Shown here piece by piece: positions 33,965-45,123 of a DNA stretch of 64,000 nt (position 1 is the stretch's first letter; each line of letters opens with the position of its first letter). Under the pieces are notes generated by a model. It had not been told where the DNA came from, made no database searches, and worked only from the letters and a program-made list of their open reading frames with translations. The DNA is taken from the NCBI GenBank assembly GCA_963821025.1, contig CAWGCG010000004.1, positions 124,001 to 188,000 on the forward strand, in the 5' to 3' direction. Both the position numbers and the translations under genes were made by a program. The stretch comes from WHSW01 sp963821025. GTDB taxonomy: Bacteria; Actinomycetota; Thermoleophilia; Solirubrobacterales; 70-9.

Positions 33965-35121
33965 ACCTGCTCCCCGGCGACGAACACCGCCTTGGTCAAC
34001 GGGACGCCCGGGCGGTAGACCAGGTGGGTGTAGCTGGGCGCGCCGAGGATCACCGCGTCGGCTCGGGCGCCGGGGCCCAGCCGGCCGATGTCGTCGCGGC
34101 GCAGGGCTCGCGCACCGCCGAGGGTGGCGGCGAGCAGCGCTTCGGCGATCGTCATCCCCATCTCGCGGACGGCGAGGGCGATGCAGAAGCCGATCGAGGT
34201 GGTGTAGCTCGAGCCGGGATTCGTGTTGGTGGCGATCGCGACTGAGACGCCGGCGTCGATCGCCCGGCGCGCGTCGGGGTAGGGCTGGCGGGTGGAGAAA
34301 TCGGTCGCCGGGAGGAAGGTGGCGACGGTCTCGGAGCCGGCGAGCGCCTCGATGTCGGCGTCGGTGAGATAGGTGCAGTGATCGACCGAGGCTGCCGCCA
34401 TCTCGACCGCGACCGCCACCCCGGCGCCCGGGCCGAGCTGGTTGCCGTGGACGCGCAGGCCGAGGCCGGCCTCACGGCCGGCCGCGAGCACCGCGCGAGA
34501 CTGATCGGGATCGAAGGCGCCGCGCTCGCAGAACACATCGATCCAGCGACAGAGCGGCCCGCACGCCTCGAGCATCTCCCCGCAGACGAGCTCGACGTAC
34601 TCGTCGCTGCGTCCCTCGTACTCGGGCGGGACCAGATGGGCGCCGAGGAAGGTGACGTCGTCGGTGAGCTCTGCCGCGACCCGACAGAGGCGCTGCTCGG
34701 ACTCGACCGTGAGCCCGTAGCCCGACTTGACCTCGAGCTGTGTGATCCCCGCGGCGAGCGCCTCCCCGCGCCGGTCGAGCGCCAGGGCCAGCAGCTCTGC
34801 CTCGCTCGCCGCCCGGGTGGCCTCGGTGGTCACCGCGATCCCGCCCGCCTCATAGGGGGCTCCCGCCATTCGGGCGGCGAACTCCTCGGCGCGGTCGCCG
34901 GCGAAGACCAGGTGCGTGTGGCTGTCGACGAAGCCGGGGATCACGCAGCGTCCCTCGGCGTCGAAGCGCTCGTCCCCGGCGACCCCGGCCGGTGCGATCG
35001 CCGCCACCCGCCCTTTCTCGACCACGAGGGCCGCATCGCGGACGAGGCCGAGCGGCCCTTCCCCGGACTCGGGGTCGTTGGTGACCAGCAGCCCGATCCG
35101 GTCGATCACGGTCGCGCTCAT
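33952..35121 (-). CDS. hutI: Imidazolonepropionase
   Basis: The 389-residue amidohydrolase converts 4-imidazolone-5-propionate to N-formimidoyl-glutamate in histidine breakdown. Metal and substrate motifs are VIPGFVDSHTHLVFAGDRAEEF near 65, VKSGYGL near 130, HGNQLGPGAG near 235 and ATNTNPGSSYT near 315. ATG 35121 overlaps the hutF stop by 4 bp. It is the last gene of the hut operon. Confidence 0.96.
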   Translation of the reverse strand: MSATVIDRIGLLVTNDPESGEGPLGLVRDAALVVEKGRVAAIAPAGVAGDERFDAEGRCVIPGFVDSHTHLVFAGDRAEEFAARMAGAPYEAGGIAVTTEATRAASEAELLALALDRRGEALAAGITQLEVKSGYGLTVESEQRLCRVAAELTDDVTFLGAHLVPPEYEGRSDEYVELVCGEMLEACGPLCRWIDVFCERGAFDPDQSRAVLAAGREAGLGLRVHGNQLGPGAGVAVAVEMAAASVDHCTYLTDADIEALAGSETVATFLPATDFSTRQPYPDARRAIDAGVSVAIATNTNPGSSYTTSIGFCIALAVREMGMTIAEALLAATLGGARALRRDDIGRLGPGARADAVILGAPSYTHLVYRPGVPLTKAVFVAGEQVYGA

Positions 35122-36446
35122 GCGACTACCGCCGCGATCGACTCGCGGAGCTCGGCGGCGACGTCGAGGCCGAGGTGGAGGCCGTCGCGAACGAGCTCGC
35201 GCCCCGAGCAGACCACGCTGCCGACATCGGCCGCGGTCGCCGCGAAGACGACCGTCTCGAGCGCAGCCTCCGCCGTCACCCCGGCGACGCGGACACCGTC
35301 GAGGCGGACCGTGACCAGGTCGGCCGGCGCCCCGGCCTCGATCGTCCCCGCCGGCGCGCCGAGCGCCACGTGGCCGTCGCACGTAGCGGCCCGCAGCAGC
35401 GCCGCGGACTGGTGGCGCCCGCGCTCGCCGGTCGCGAGCCGCTCGTCGAGCTCGAGCGCGCTCGCCTCCTCGAGCGGGTCGATGACCGCGTGGGAGTCCG
35501 AGCCGAGCGCGAGCGAAGCCCCGGCCGCGGCCAGCGCGGATGCCGGGCCGATGCCGTCGGCGAGGTCGCGCTCGGTCGTCGGGCACAAGCAGCAACAGCA
35601 ACGGCCGCCGCCGAGCAGGCCGACGTCGGCGTCGGTCACGTGGGTGGCATGGACCGCGGTGAAGCGCGGGCCGAGCGCCCCCGCGTCCTCGAGCACCGTC
35701 GTTGGCGTCGCGCCGTGGGCGGCGACGCACGCCTCGTTCTCCGCCGGCTGCTCGGAGACGTGCGCGTGCAGCGGGCGTTTGCCCGCGGCGGCCCAGTCGG
35801 CGACCGCCGCGCAGGCGGCGGGATCGACCGCGCGGACACTGTGGATCGCTGCGCCGACGGTCGCCTCGGGGTCGGTCGCGAGCATGTCGACGCGGTCGGC
35901 CCAGGCGTCGGCGTCGCCGTCGGAGAACCGCAGCTGGACCTCGTTCAGCTGCTCACCGATGCCGCCGTGCAGGTAGCACGCGTCGAGCAGCGTGATCCTG
36001 ATCCCAGCCTCGCGCGCGGCCGCGATCATCGCCCGGCCGGTCTCGTTCGGATCGGCGTAGGGGCGGCCGCCCGGACCGTGGTGGAGGTAATGGAACTCGC
36101 CGACGGCGGTGATCCCGGCCAGTGCCATCTCGGCGAACGTTGCCCTTGCGAGGCGGAAGTAGGACTCGGGATCGAGGCGGGCGGCGAGCTCGTACATCTC
36201 CTCGCGCCAGGTCCAGAAGCTGCCCCCGCTGCGCTGCGAGCGGCCGCGAAGCGCCCGGTGAAAGGCGTGGGAATGAGCGTTGGCGAAACCCGGCAGGGTG
36301 AGCCCCTCCAGGCGCACCGCGCCGGCAGGCGGCGCTGCGACCCCGGACCCGACCGAGGCGATCCGCTCACCGTCGACGTCGACCACCACCCCACTCTCAG
36401 CGGACTCGCCACCGAGCCAGGCCAGCTCACACCAGTAAGCCGTCAC
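35118..36446 (-). CDS. hutF: Formimidoylglutamate deiminase
   Basis: The 442-residue amidohydrolase converts N-formimidoyl-glutamate to N-formyl-glutamate plus ammonia, defining the five-step HutF/HutG route. Motifs include LPGFANAHSHAFHRALRGRSQR near 52, FHYLHHGPGG near 118, HAHVSEQPAENE near 228 and LGSDSHAVIDPLEEA near 315. It is coupled by 4-bp overlap to the deformylase gene upstream and to hutI downstream. Confidence 0.95.
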   Translation of the reverse strand: MTAYWCELAWLGGESAESGVVVDVDGERIASVGSGVAAPPAGAVRLEGLTLPGFANAHSHAFHRALRGRSQRSGGSFWTWREEMYELAARLDPESYFRLARATFAEMALAGITAVGEFHYLHHGPGGRPYADPNETGRAMIAAAREAGIRITLLDACYLHGGIGEQLNEVQLRFSDGDADAWADRVDMLATDPEATVGAAIHSVRAVDPAACAAVADWAAAGKRPLHAHVSEQPAENEACVAAHGATPTTVLEDAGALGPRFTAVHATHVTDADVGLLGGGRCCCCLCPTTERDLADGIGPASALAAAGASLALGSDSHAVIDPLEEASALELDERLATGERGRHQSAALLRAATCDGHVALGAPAGTIEAGAPADLVTVRLDGVRVAGVTAEAALETVVFAATAADVGSVVCSGRELVRDGLHLGLDVAAELRESIAAVVA

Positions 36447-37011
36447 GACCCGACCCGCTCGACGAACTCGGTGATCCGCTCGACGAAGGCGTCCCGGTGG
36501 AAGCGCTCGAATTGCTTCCAGGTGGTCAGCGTGCGGGGGTCGGCGCGGTCGACGAAGAGGATCCCGTCGAGGTGGTCGACCTCGTGCTGGAAGGTGCCGG
36601 CGGTGAGGCCCCGCTTGACCTCCGCGCGGGCGACCCCGTCGCGGTCGAGGTAGCGGACCCGGACGTTGACGTGGCGATCGAGCTCACCGCGCAGATCGGG
36701 GACCGATAGGCAGCCCTCGTTGATTCGCACGAGCTCGTCGTCGAGCGGCTCGATCACCGGGTTGACGAACACGGTCAGCGGGATCGGCGGCTTGTATGGG
36801 TAACGGGGGTTGTGGTCGACCTCGGCGACCGCGATTCGCAGCGACTCACCGACCTGGGGCGCCGCGAGCCCGGCACCATTCGCGTCGCGCCTTGTCTCGA
36901 TCATGTCCTCGATCAGCTGCTGCACGCGCTCGCCCGCGAGCTCCTCGGGCGTCACCTCGCGGGCGGGCCGCCGCAGCAGCGGATGGCCGAGCTCGAGAAT
37001 CGGGAGGACCG

Positions 37012-37015
<4 letters not shown>
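36443..37015 (-). CDS. def: Peptide deformylase-family protein within hut operon
   Basis: The 190-residue metalloenzyme has all three deformylase motifs: GAGLAAPQVG near 47, EGCLSVP near 98 (Cys metal ligand) and QHEVDHLDG near 143 (His ligands, catalytic Glu). By sequence it could be an ordinary peptide deformylase. Its place, coupled by GTGA to hutU and by ATGA to hutF, is unusual, since def normally sits with fmt. HutF makes N-formyl-glutamate and no HutG is in the window, so a role in deformylating that intermediate is possible. Start GTG 37015. Confidence 0.88.
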
Positions 37016-38690
<1,675 letters not shown>

Positions 38691-38694
<4 letters not shown>

Positions 38695-39497
38695 GCCTGC
38701 GCCTCCACCGGGTGGAGCAGGGGGAAGCGCGGGTTGTCGAGCGGCTCGCCGGCGACCAATTCTTCCTCGAGTCCCGGGAACGGCGGGCTGGTCGGGTGCG
38801 GTCGCGGCGCGAAGGTGGCGTCGTCGCCGAGTAGGCGGACCGAGAAGGCGCGCCGCAGGCTCGGGGAGCCGCCGGCCTGGTGCAGGGTGAGCATGTGGAA
38901 GGCGACCGCGTCGCCGGGCTCCAGCGCCCAGCCGAGGACCTCGTGAGCCGAGCGGTCGGCGTCGATCTCGGGCACCTCCTCCAGCTCGCCCTCGTCGAAG
39001 ACCAGTGCCGCCTTCGAGATGAAGGTACGCGGCATGTACCAGGTGCCCGAGGCGTGCGAGCCGGCGACGAACTCGAGCGTGGCCTCGCGCACGACCGGGT
39101 CGACCGGGATCCAGAAGGAGACGTTCTGGGCGCCATCGACGCAGTAGTAGGGCTGGTCCTGGTGCCAGGGGCTGGGCTCGTCGCTCCCCGCCTCCTTGAC
39201 CAGGACGTGGTCGTGGAACAGACGGGCGCTGGCGCTCTCCATGAGCTCAGCGCCGATCTCCCCGACGCCGGCGTCGCGGATCACACGCTCGTACTCACCG
39301 ATCCGCTGCCAGTTGCAGAAATCCTCGAAGAAGGTCCGCTCGGCGCCGTGGCCCTGGGCCAGCGGCCCCGGCTCGGCGCGGTTGCGGTCGATGCCGCGGC
39401 GAAGCTCGTCGACCTGCTCGGCCGAGAGCAGCCCGCGAATCGGGACCGCGCCGTTGCGGCGGTAGGCCGCGGCTACCTCGGGGTCGATCGCGTTCAT
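38691..39497 (-). CDS. Phytanoyl-CoA dioxygenase (PhyH) family protein in hut operon
   Basis: From ATG 39497 the protein has 268 residues. The Fe(II)/2-oxoglutarate dioxygenase core shows WHQDQPYYCVDG (HxD ligands) near 123, a distal His in FHMLTLHQAGGS and RRAFSVRLLGDD, the 2-oxoglutarate-binding Arg region. Family members hydroxylate small molecules such as phytanoyl-CoA or ectoine. It is coupled by 4-bp overlaps to hutH upstream and hutU downstream, so it belongs to the histidine unit, but no step of the standard pathway needs it. Substrate unknown. Confidence 0.9.
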
Positions 39498-41059
39498 TCC
39501 AATCCTCCGATTTCGGAATCGACGGCGTTGAGAAGCTCTCGGCCGCGCAGCAGCTCCTCGACCGCGCCGAGCTCGGGCGCCTGCCAGCGGTCGGGACCGG
39601 CGCCCGGGACGACCCTGCGCAGCGCCGCCACCGCCGCACCGGTGCCGCGGGCGGGCTCCAGCGGGGCTCGGAGCTCGACCCCGCGGGCGGCGCAGGCGAG
39701 CTCGACCGCGAGGATCCGGCGCAGGTTGGCGACCGTGGCTCGCAGCTTGCGCGCCGCCCCCCAGCCCATCGAGACGTGGTCTTCCTGCATCGCCGAGGTG
39801 GGCAGCGAGTCGACCGACGCCGGGGCCGCGAGCCGGCGGTTCTCGGCGACCATCGCCGCCTGCGTGTACTGGGCGATCATCATCCCCGAGTCGACACCCG
39901 CGTCGGGCGCCAGGAACGCCGGCAGCCCGTGCGACCGCGCCTGGTCGAGCAGGCGGTCGGTGCGTCGCTCTGAGATCGCGCCGACCTCGGCCGCGGCGAT
40001 CGCGAGGAAGTCGCAGGCCATCGCCACCGGCGCGCCGTGAAAGTTGCCGCACGACTCGACCCGACCGTCGGGGAGCACCATCGGGTTGTCGATCGCCGAG
40101 ATCAATTCCCGCCCGGCGATCTCATCGACGTGGTCGCGGGTGTCGCGCGCGGCTCCGTGAACCTGGGGGGTGCAGCGAATCGAGTAGGCATCCTGGACTC
40201 GCGGATCGTCGAAGCGGTGGCTGGCGACGATCGCCGAGCCGTCGAGGAGCGACCGCAGGTTGGAGGCGCTGGCCGCCTGACCCACCTGCGGACGCAGCGC
40301 GATCAGCTCGGCGGCGAAGGCTCGGTCGGTGCCAAGCAGCGCCTCGGTGGTCAGCGCGGCGGCGACGTCGGCGGCTCGCACCAGCAAGTCGAAGTCGGCG
40401 AGCGCCAGGACCAGCATCCCGAGGATGCCGTCGGTGCCGTTGATCAGCGCCAGGCCCTCCTTCGCCCCGAGCACCGGTGGCTCGATCCGGGCCGCGGCCA
40501 GCGCCTCGGCGGCGGGACGGGGCTCTCCGTCCTCACCCGATATCTCGCCCTCGCCGATCATCGCCAGGGCGCAGTGCGCCAGCGGCGCCAGGTCGCCGCT
40601 GGCCCCGAGCGAGCCGTGCTCCGGAACCACCGGGTCGAGTCCGGCGTTGAGCATCGCCAACATCGTCTCGACCAGTAACGGCCTCGCGCCGGAGAAGCCC
40701 ATGGCCAGCGAGCGAGCCCGCAAGAACAACATCGCCCGGACCACCTCGCGCTCGACCGGCGGCCCCATGCCCGCGGCGTGCGAGCGAATCAGCGCCTGCT
40801 GCAGCTCCGCCCGGCGCTCGGGCTCGATCCGCACCAGGGCAAGCGACCCGAAGCCGGTCGAGACGCCGTAGACCGGCTCCTCGGAGGCGGCCAGCCGCTC
40901 GACCTGCCCCGAGGTCGTCGCCATCGCCGCGCGGGCGTCGGCGCCGAGGCTGACTTGCGCTCGCGAGCGAGCCACCCGGACCACGTCCTCCGCCGTGGCC
41001 CCCTTCGAGCTCAACTCGATCGGCGCGCCCGGCGCCTCGTCTCGCACGGCTGGGGCCAT
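39494..41059 (-). CDS. hutH: Histidine ammonia-lyase
   Basis: The 521-residue lyase deaminates histidine to urocanate. The MIO cofactor forms from Ala-Ser-Gly in GSLGASGDLAPLAH near residue 150. Other motifs are YGVSTGFGSLA near 65 and DNPMVLPDGRVESCGNFHG near 325. ATG 41059 or GTG 41062 may start it; no ribosome site is seen, and TAGTCT at 41073-41068 suggests a near-leaderless transcript. It is the first gene of the six-gene hut unit. Confidence 0.96.
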   Translation of the reverse strand: MAPAVRDEAPGAPIELSSKGATAEDVVRVARSRAQVSLGADARAAMATTSGQVERLAASEEPVYGVSTGFGSLALVRIEPERRAELQQALIRSHAAGMGPPVEREVVRAMLFLRARSLAMGFSGARPLLVETMLAMLNAGLDPVVPEHGSLGASGDLAPLAHCALAMIGEGEISGEDGEPRPAAEALAAARIEPPVLGAKEGLALINGTDGILGMLVLALADFDLLVRAADVAAALTTEALLGTDRAFAAELIALRPQVGQAASASNLRSLLDGSAIVASHRFDDPRVQDAYSIRCTPQVHGAARDTRDHVDEIAGRELISAIDNPMVLPDGRVESCGNFHGAPVAMACDFLAIAAAEVGAISERRTDRLLDQARSHGLPAFLAPDAGVDSGMMIAQYTQAAMVAENRRLAAPASVDSLPTSAMQEDHVSMGWGAARKLRATVANLRRILAVELACAARGVELRAPLEPARGTGAAVAALRRVVPGAGPDRWQAPELGAVEELLRGRELLNAVDSEIGGLE

Positions 41060-41070
41060 CACGACGCAGA

Positions 41071-42553
41071 CTAAGGCGGCGCGACCGGCGGCGGGATCAG
41101 ACCGACCAATGTTCGCGACGGGGCCACGGCGCGATTCGCGGGGCGCGGCGGCGCGTAGACGTAGGCGTCGCCATGCACGTCGATCGCGTCGTCATAGCCG
41201 CCCGCGACCAGGATCCGCCCGCCCGGGAGGGGCGTCGCCGTGCTGAACAGGTAACCCGAGAGCGCCTCGCCGGTCGTCTCGGTGAAGGTCATCGTGCGCC
41301 CGGAGAAGACCTCCGCGCGCCTGGCGCCGGCCGCGATCAGGGCCGAATCAGAGCTCAGCGCGGCCGCCCCGCCGGAGAGCTTGAATCGCGCGGAGCGCAT
41401 CCGCTCGGGCGCCGTCTCGAACCGGCCCGACCCCGGGTGGTAGAGCTCGGCGCTGGCGAGCCGATCGTCGAACTCCTGGCTCGGCGAGCCGCCCGTGACC
41501 AGCACCCTGCCGTCGGCGAGCAAGACCGCTGCGTGCTTGATCCGCGGGGTGGACATCGATCCGGTCGGGGTCCAGCGATCGCGACCCGGCGCATACACCT
41601 CGGCCCCGGCGAGCGCGCGCTCGCCGTTGCGGCTGCCGCCGGCGATCAGCACGCGGCCGTCGGCCAGCCGAACCGCAGCGGCGATCGACCGGGGCACGGA
41701 GAGCGACGCGGCCCGGAGGAAGCGCTCGCGCCGAGGATCGAACAGCTCCGCGCTCGCCAGCTCGCGGTGACCATCGGTGCCGCCGGCGATCAGCACGCGG
41801 CCGTCGGCCAGCCGCACCGCAACCTGGTCGGCTCGGGCTGTACGCATCGGTCCGACTCGCCGGAAACCTCCACCTGCCGGATCGAAGACCTCGGCGCTTC
41901 GCAGCGGCTGGCCGCCCTCGCCCAAGTAGCCGCCGGCGATCAAGCACCCGGCCCCCGGGCAGCCGCGTCGCCGTGTGGCTGACCCGGGAGACCGCCATCG
42001 ATCCGGCGGGGACGAATCGGCCTCGCCGGGGATCGAACAGCTCGGCCCGGCGGCCGCGCTCGGTGCCCTCGCATCCGTCGAGCGTGCAGCCTCCGGCGAT
42101 CAGCACGCGGCCGTCCGCCAATCTCGTCGCCGTGTGTGCGGCTCGGGGCAGACGCAGCGAAGAGGTTCGCGAGATCTCACCGCGCAACTCGGATCCCGCC
42201 GAGCTCCCGAGCGACGTGTGCAGGGGAACATCGCTTCGCACGATCAGCGCCACGGCGGCGGCCAGCATGGTTGCGAGAGCGACCGCGAGGCCGAGTCGCC
42301 TCGGCGCTGTACGCGTCCGCTCGCGTCCGGCGAGCGCTACGGCGAGCGCCTCCGGGTCCCCGAGGCGCTCCCTGACCTCGGCGGCCGAGCGAGCATCGGT
42401 GAGCACGTCCTCGGCGTGGCTGCGGACCTCGGCCCTCGTGCGACGGGTGCGGGGGCGCACGGCGGCGAAGCGGTCATGGCGTTCGAGCTCAGCCTCGAAG
42501 CGCGCCAGCCACAGGTCGGCCTCGAAGCGACGCTCGCCGGCTGTCCCGGTCAC
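41071..42553 (-). pseudogene. HAAS-domain/kelch-repeat membrane protein, frameshifted
   Basis: GTG 42553 begins a protein with an N-terminal HAAS-like helical domain (about 5-75), one membrane helix (LGLAVALATMLAAAVALIV) and kelch-type repeats of the form AVRLADGRVLIAGG. In the second kelch unit the frame breaks: LPGGRVL continues as IAGGY only if one A of 41942-41943 is removed. Downstream, five more repeats stay open to the stop at 41071. Either a recent frameshift or a base-call error. It is coupled to padR, as HAAS genes usually are. Confidence 0.8.
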
Positions 42554-42894
42554 GGCTCCTGCTCGGCCTGCTTCGGCGCCGCCAGCACGGAGCCGACCGC
42601 GCTCGAGAATCGCTGCCAACGACCGTGCTCGTCGGCGAGCTCGGCGGTGCCCTGCTTGGTCAGGCGATACACGCGTCGTCGCCGGCCGCCGACCTCGCGC
42701 CAGCGGCTGGCGACCAGCCGCCGCTGCTCGAGCCGGCGCAGCGCCGGATAGATCGTCCCGGCCTGCACCTCGAAGAGGCCGTCGCTGCGTGCCGCGAGCC
42801 GTCGCGCCAGCTCGTATCCGTGGGCGTCACCGGAGCGGAGAGTCGCCAGCAGGAGCAGATCGAGGTTGCCCGAGAGGCGTTCGCGCCCACGCAT
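42550..42894 (-). CDS. PadR-family transcriptional regulator
   Basis: The 114-residue winged-helix regulator has LDLLLLATLRSGDAHGYELARRLAARS, VQAGTIYPALRRLEQRRLV and the wing GGRRRRVYRLTKQG. Short PadR-s2 proteins pair with HAAS membrane partners, here the overlapping downstream gene (GTGA). ATG 42894 lies inside the palindrome 42891-42915. A minus-strand TAGGCT -10 box 8 nt upstream of the ATG suggests a leaderless, autorepressed mRNA. Confidence 0.92.
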   Translation of the reverse strand: MRGRERLSGNLDLLLLATLRSGDAHGYELARRLAARSDGLFEVQAGTIYPALRRLEQRRLVASRWREVGGRRRRVYRLTKQGTAELADEHGRWQRFSSAVGSVLAAPKQAEQEP

Positions 42895-42915
42895 ATGTAG
42901 GCAGCCTATCTATGC
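42891..42915. promoter_or_regulatory. Inverted repeat over padR start, probable PadR operator
   Basis: GCATA-TG-TAGG, a 3-bp centre CAG, then CCTA-TC-TATGC form a 25-bp dyad with 9 of 11 arm positions paired. It covers the padR start codon and the predicted TAGGCT -10 box, a good place for autoregulation. Binding is inferred. Confidence 0.65.
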
Positions 42916-42936
42916 GGGACGCGACCGGCGCCGTGC

Positions 42937-43929
42937 TCAGGTGGTGCGCTTGTCGTCCGGCTCGTCCCGGGGCTCGAGCTGGATCTCCTTCTCGGCTCGC
43001 GGCACGTCCGCATCGAGCTCGCGGCTGCGCTCGCGCTCGGCGTTGAGCTCGAGGCCGAAGAGCAGCGCCAGGTTGGTGATCCACAACCAGACCAGCAGGG
43101 TGATGATGCCTCCGAGGGTGCCGTAGGTCTTGTCGTAGGAACCGAAGTTGGCGACGTAGAAGGCGAACAGGGCCGAAGCCAGCAGCCAGACGACCACCGC
43201 GAACAGCGCTCCCGGCGTGATGAACTTGAACCCCGGCAGCTTCACGTTCGGCGAGGCGTAGTAGAGCACCGAGAACATCAGGATCACAACCCCGAGGAGG
43301 ACCGGCCACTTGGCGATGTCCCAGATCTGAAGCGCGGTGTCGCCGACCCCGATCGCGCCGCCGACCGATTCGACCACGGGACCGGTGAGCACCAGGGCCA
43401 TCGCGACCAGCGCCAGCATGATCACCATCACCACCGTGACCAGGATCTGCAGCGGGCGAAGCTTGAAGAAAGAGCGCCCCTCAGGCGTCTCCCAGGCGAT
43501 GTTCGATGCTCGCATGAAGGCACCGATGTAGCCGGACGCCGACCAGAGGGCCGTCGCGAGCCCGACGACGAACAGGATCCCGGCGGCGCTCTGGTTGGAG
43601 GTGATCGATTCGATCGGGCCCGCGAAGGTCTCGGTGGCCGTGCTCGGCCCGAGCTCGGTGACGATCTCGGTGATCTCGCGGGTGGTGGTCTGCGGATCGC
43701 CGAACAGTCCCAGCACCGAGACCAGCGCGATCAGCGCCGGAAACAGCGAGAGCAGGCCGTAGTAGGTGAGCGCGGCCGCCCAGTCGGTCATGTTGTCCTC
43801 CTGGAACTCCAGCGCCGTCCGTTTCAGCGTCGGCCAAAGGCCGCTGCGGGCGTCGGTGCCCTCGGGGGCGTAGTCGGCGCGCACGGGCTCGACGTCCTGG
43901 CGAACCTCCTCTCGCTGGTCGGTGTCCAC
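42937..43929 (-). CDS. YihY/BrkB-family inner membrane protein
   Basis: The 330-residue protein has a charged N-terminal 40 residues, six membrane helices and the family motifs DWAAALTYYGLLSLFPALIALVSVLG and TYGTLGGIITLLVWLWITNLALLFGLELNAE. It is a divergent paralogue of the protein at 21824. It ends a minus-strand envelope cluster with DUF4235, DUF3618 and holin-like proteins, common neighbours in actinobacteria. Confidence 0.92.
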   Translation of the reverse strand: MDTDQREEVRQDVEPVRADYAPEGTDARSGLWPTLKRTALEFQEDNMTDWAAALTYYGLLSLFPALIALVSVLGLFGDPQTTTREITEIVTELGPSTATETFAGPIESITSNQSAAGILFVVGLATALWSASGYIGAFMRASNIAWETPEGRSFFKLRPLQILVTVVMVIMLALVAMALVLTGPVVESVGGAIGVGDTALQIWDIAKWPVLLGVVILMFSVLYYASPNVKLPGFKFITPGALFAVVVWLLASALFAFYVANFGSYDKTYGTLGGIITLLVWLWITNLALLFGLELNAERERSRELDADVPRAEKEIQLEPRDEPDDKRTT

Positions 43930-43935
43930 CCGCCG

Positions 43936-44214
43936 CTACTTCGCGTCCGGCTTCTTCTCGCCGGGCCACGAACCGGTCGCCCGCACGAACGCCACCCGGG
44001 TCCCCCGATCGACGAGGCCGCGCACGAGCCGGAAGATCGCCCCCTCGAGCGTCATCGCGACGATCAAGGCCGGCCAGGAGATGTCGCGCTGGTCGGGCTC
44101 GGGCGCCTCCTCGTTGGCAAACCGGCCCCAGATGAACTCGAACAGCTTCGATGCGAGCAGCCCGGCGAGCAACCCGCTGATCAGGCTGAACGGGGTAAAG
44201 ATGATCTTGCCCAT
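43936..44214 (-). CDS. DUF4235 membrane protein
   Basis: The 92-residue protein (MGKIIFTPFSLISGLLAGLL) has two membrane helices, the second in SWPALIVAMTLEGAIFRLVRGLVDRG, matching actinobacterial DUF4235. Function unknown. It lies 6 bp before the YihY gene and 15 bp after the DUF3618 gene. Confidence 0.85.
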   Translation of the reverse strand: MGKIIFTPFSLISGLLAGLLASKLFEFIWGRFANEEAPEPDQRDISWPALIVAMTLEGAIFRLVRGLVDRGTRVAFVRATGSWPGEKKPDAK

Positions 44215-44229
44215 GTGGTTTTGGCCTCC

Positions 44230-44673
44230 TCAGCCTCGACGCCGACGCAGGACAACCACCAGCAATAGCAGCCCGATCGCCGCGCCCGCCACCGCCGCCG
44301 GGTTCTCGCGCGCGACCGCCAGAGCTCGATCGGAGCTCTGGCTGACCTTCTCGGGGGCCGACTGAAACGTCTGCTTGGCCGCGTCGGCCGTGGCCGTCGC
44401 CGTCGCCTGGGCGCGCTCCTTGGTCTCATCGACCTTCTGCTTCGCCTGCTTCTTGACGTCCGCCTTCTCGGCGAGCGCCGCCACCGTCTCGCCCAGGTCC
44501 TCGCGAGTCTGCTCTATCTCGGCCTCGATCTGCTCCGGGTCGCTGGCGCCGCCGGCGCCGTCGGTGGCCGCCTCGTCGGCAGCGGCCTCGTCGGCGGTCG
44601 CGACCTCGTCCGCGCTGGCGGCCTCGTCGGCCTTGCCCTTGCTCTTGGTCCTGCTCGTCTTCTTCTCAGCCAT
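44230..44673 (-). CDS. DUF3618 protein with C-terminal membrane anchor
   Basis: The 147-residue protein has a Lys/Ala/Glu/Asp low-complexity head (about 1-45), the DUF3618 helix DPEQIEAEIEQTREDLGETVAALAEKADVKKQ (about 45-77), a further helix and a C-terminal membrane segment AAVAGAAIGLLLLVVVL. Its start overlaps the holin-like gene by 8 bp. Such proteins are thought to be envelope-associated, but role is unproven. Confidence 0.87.
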   Translation of the reverse strand: MAEKKTSRTKSKGKADEAASADEVATADEAAADEAATDGAGGASDPEQIEAEIEQTREDLGETVAALAEKADVKKQAKQKVDETKERAQATATATADAAKQTFQSAPEKVSQSSDRALAVARENPAAVAGAAIGLLLLVVVLRRRRG

Positions 44674-45112
44674 TTCGGCCCTCCTGCGCGCCCGACTTGG
44701 CCGCGTCGATGTCGAGTTTCGTGCTCTCTATCGCCCGCTCGGGGATCGGCGGGCTTCCTTGATCCACCTTCTGCTTGCCGACCAGCGCCAGCCCACCCGC
44801 GATCAGGGCATAGGCCGCGGCGACGATCAGGGCTGCCACCCAGCCGGCCATCGCGGTCGCCAAGAGAACGATCAGCGCCGTCGTCAGCGCCCCGAAGGCG
44901 AACAACCCGATCACGCCGGCGGCTCCGAAGGCGCCGGCGCCGATCCCGAGCTGCTTGCCCTTTTGCGCCACCTCCGCCTTGGCGAGCTCGACCTCCTTGC
45001 GCGCCAGGCTCGAGCTTTGATCGGAGAGTCTTTGGACGAGCTCGGCGATCGACGCCTGGTCGAGGTCGTTGTCCGAGGTTTCGAGATTCCTCGCTTGTCT
45101 GTCCTGGGCCAT
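44666..45112 (-). CDS. Phage-holin-like (superfamily III type) membrane protein
   Basis: ATG 45112, with AAAGGAA 5 nt upstream, gives 148 residues. A helical head (SIAELVQRLSDQSSSLARKEVELAKAEVAQKGKQ) leads into two membrane helices (about 58-115) and a charged tail. This is the domain common in actinobacterial DUF3618 clusters and is not evidence of a prophage. Probably an envelope stress component. Confidence 0.83.
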   Translation of the reverse strand: MAQDRQARNLETSDNDLDQASIAELVQRLSDQSSSLARKEVELAKAEVAQKGKQLGIGAGAFGAAGVIGLFAFGALTTALIVLLATAMAGWVAALIVAAAYALIAGGLALVGKQKVDQGSPPIPERAIESTKLDIDAAKSGAQEGRNG

Positions 45113-45123
45113 CTGGCTTCCTT

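Noticed and set aside
44666..45112. Holin-like gene as a sign of prophage
   Set aside because: The domain is a usual member of actinobacterial DUF3618/YihY clusters and no other phage genes are present.
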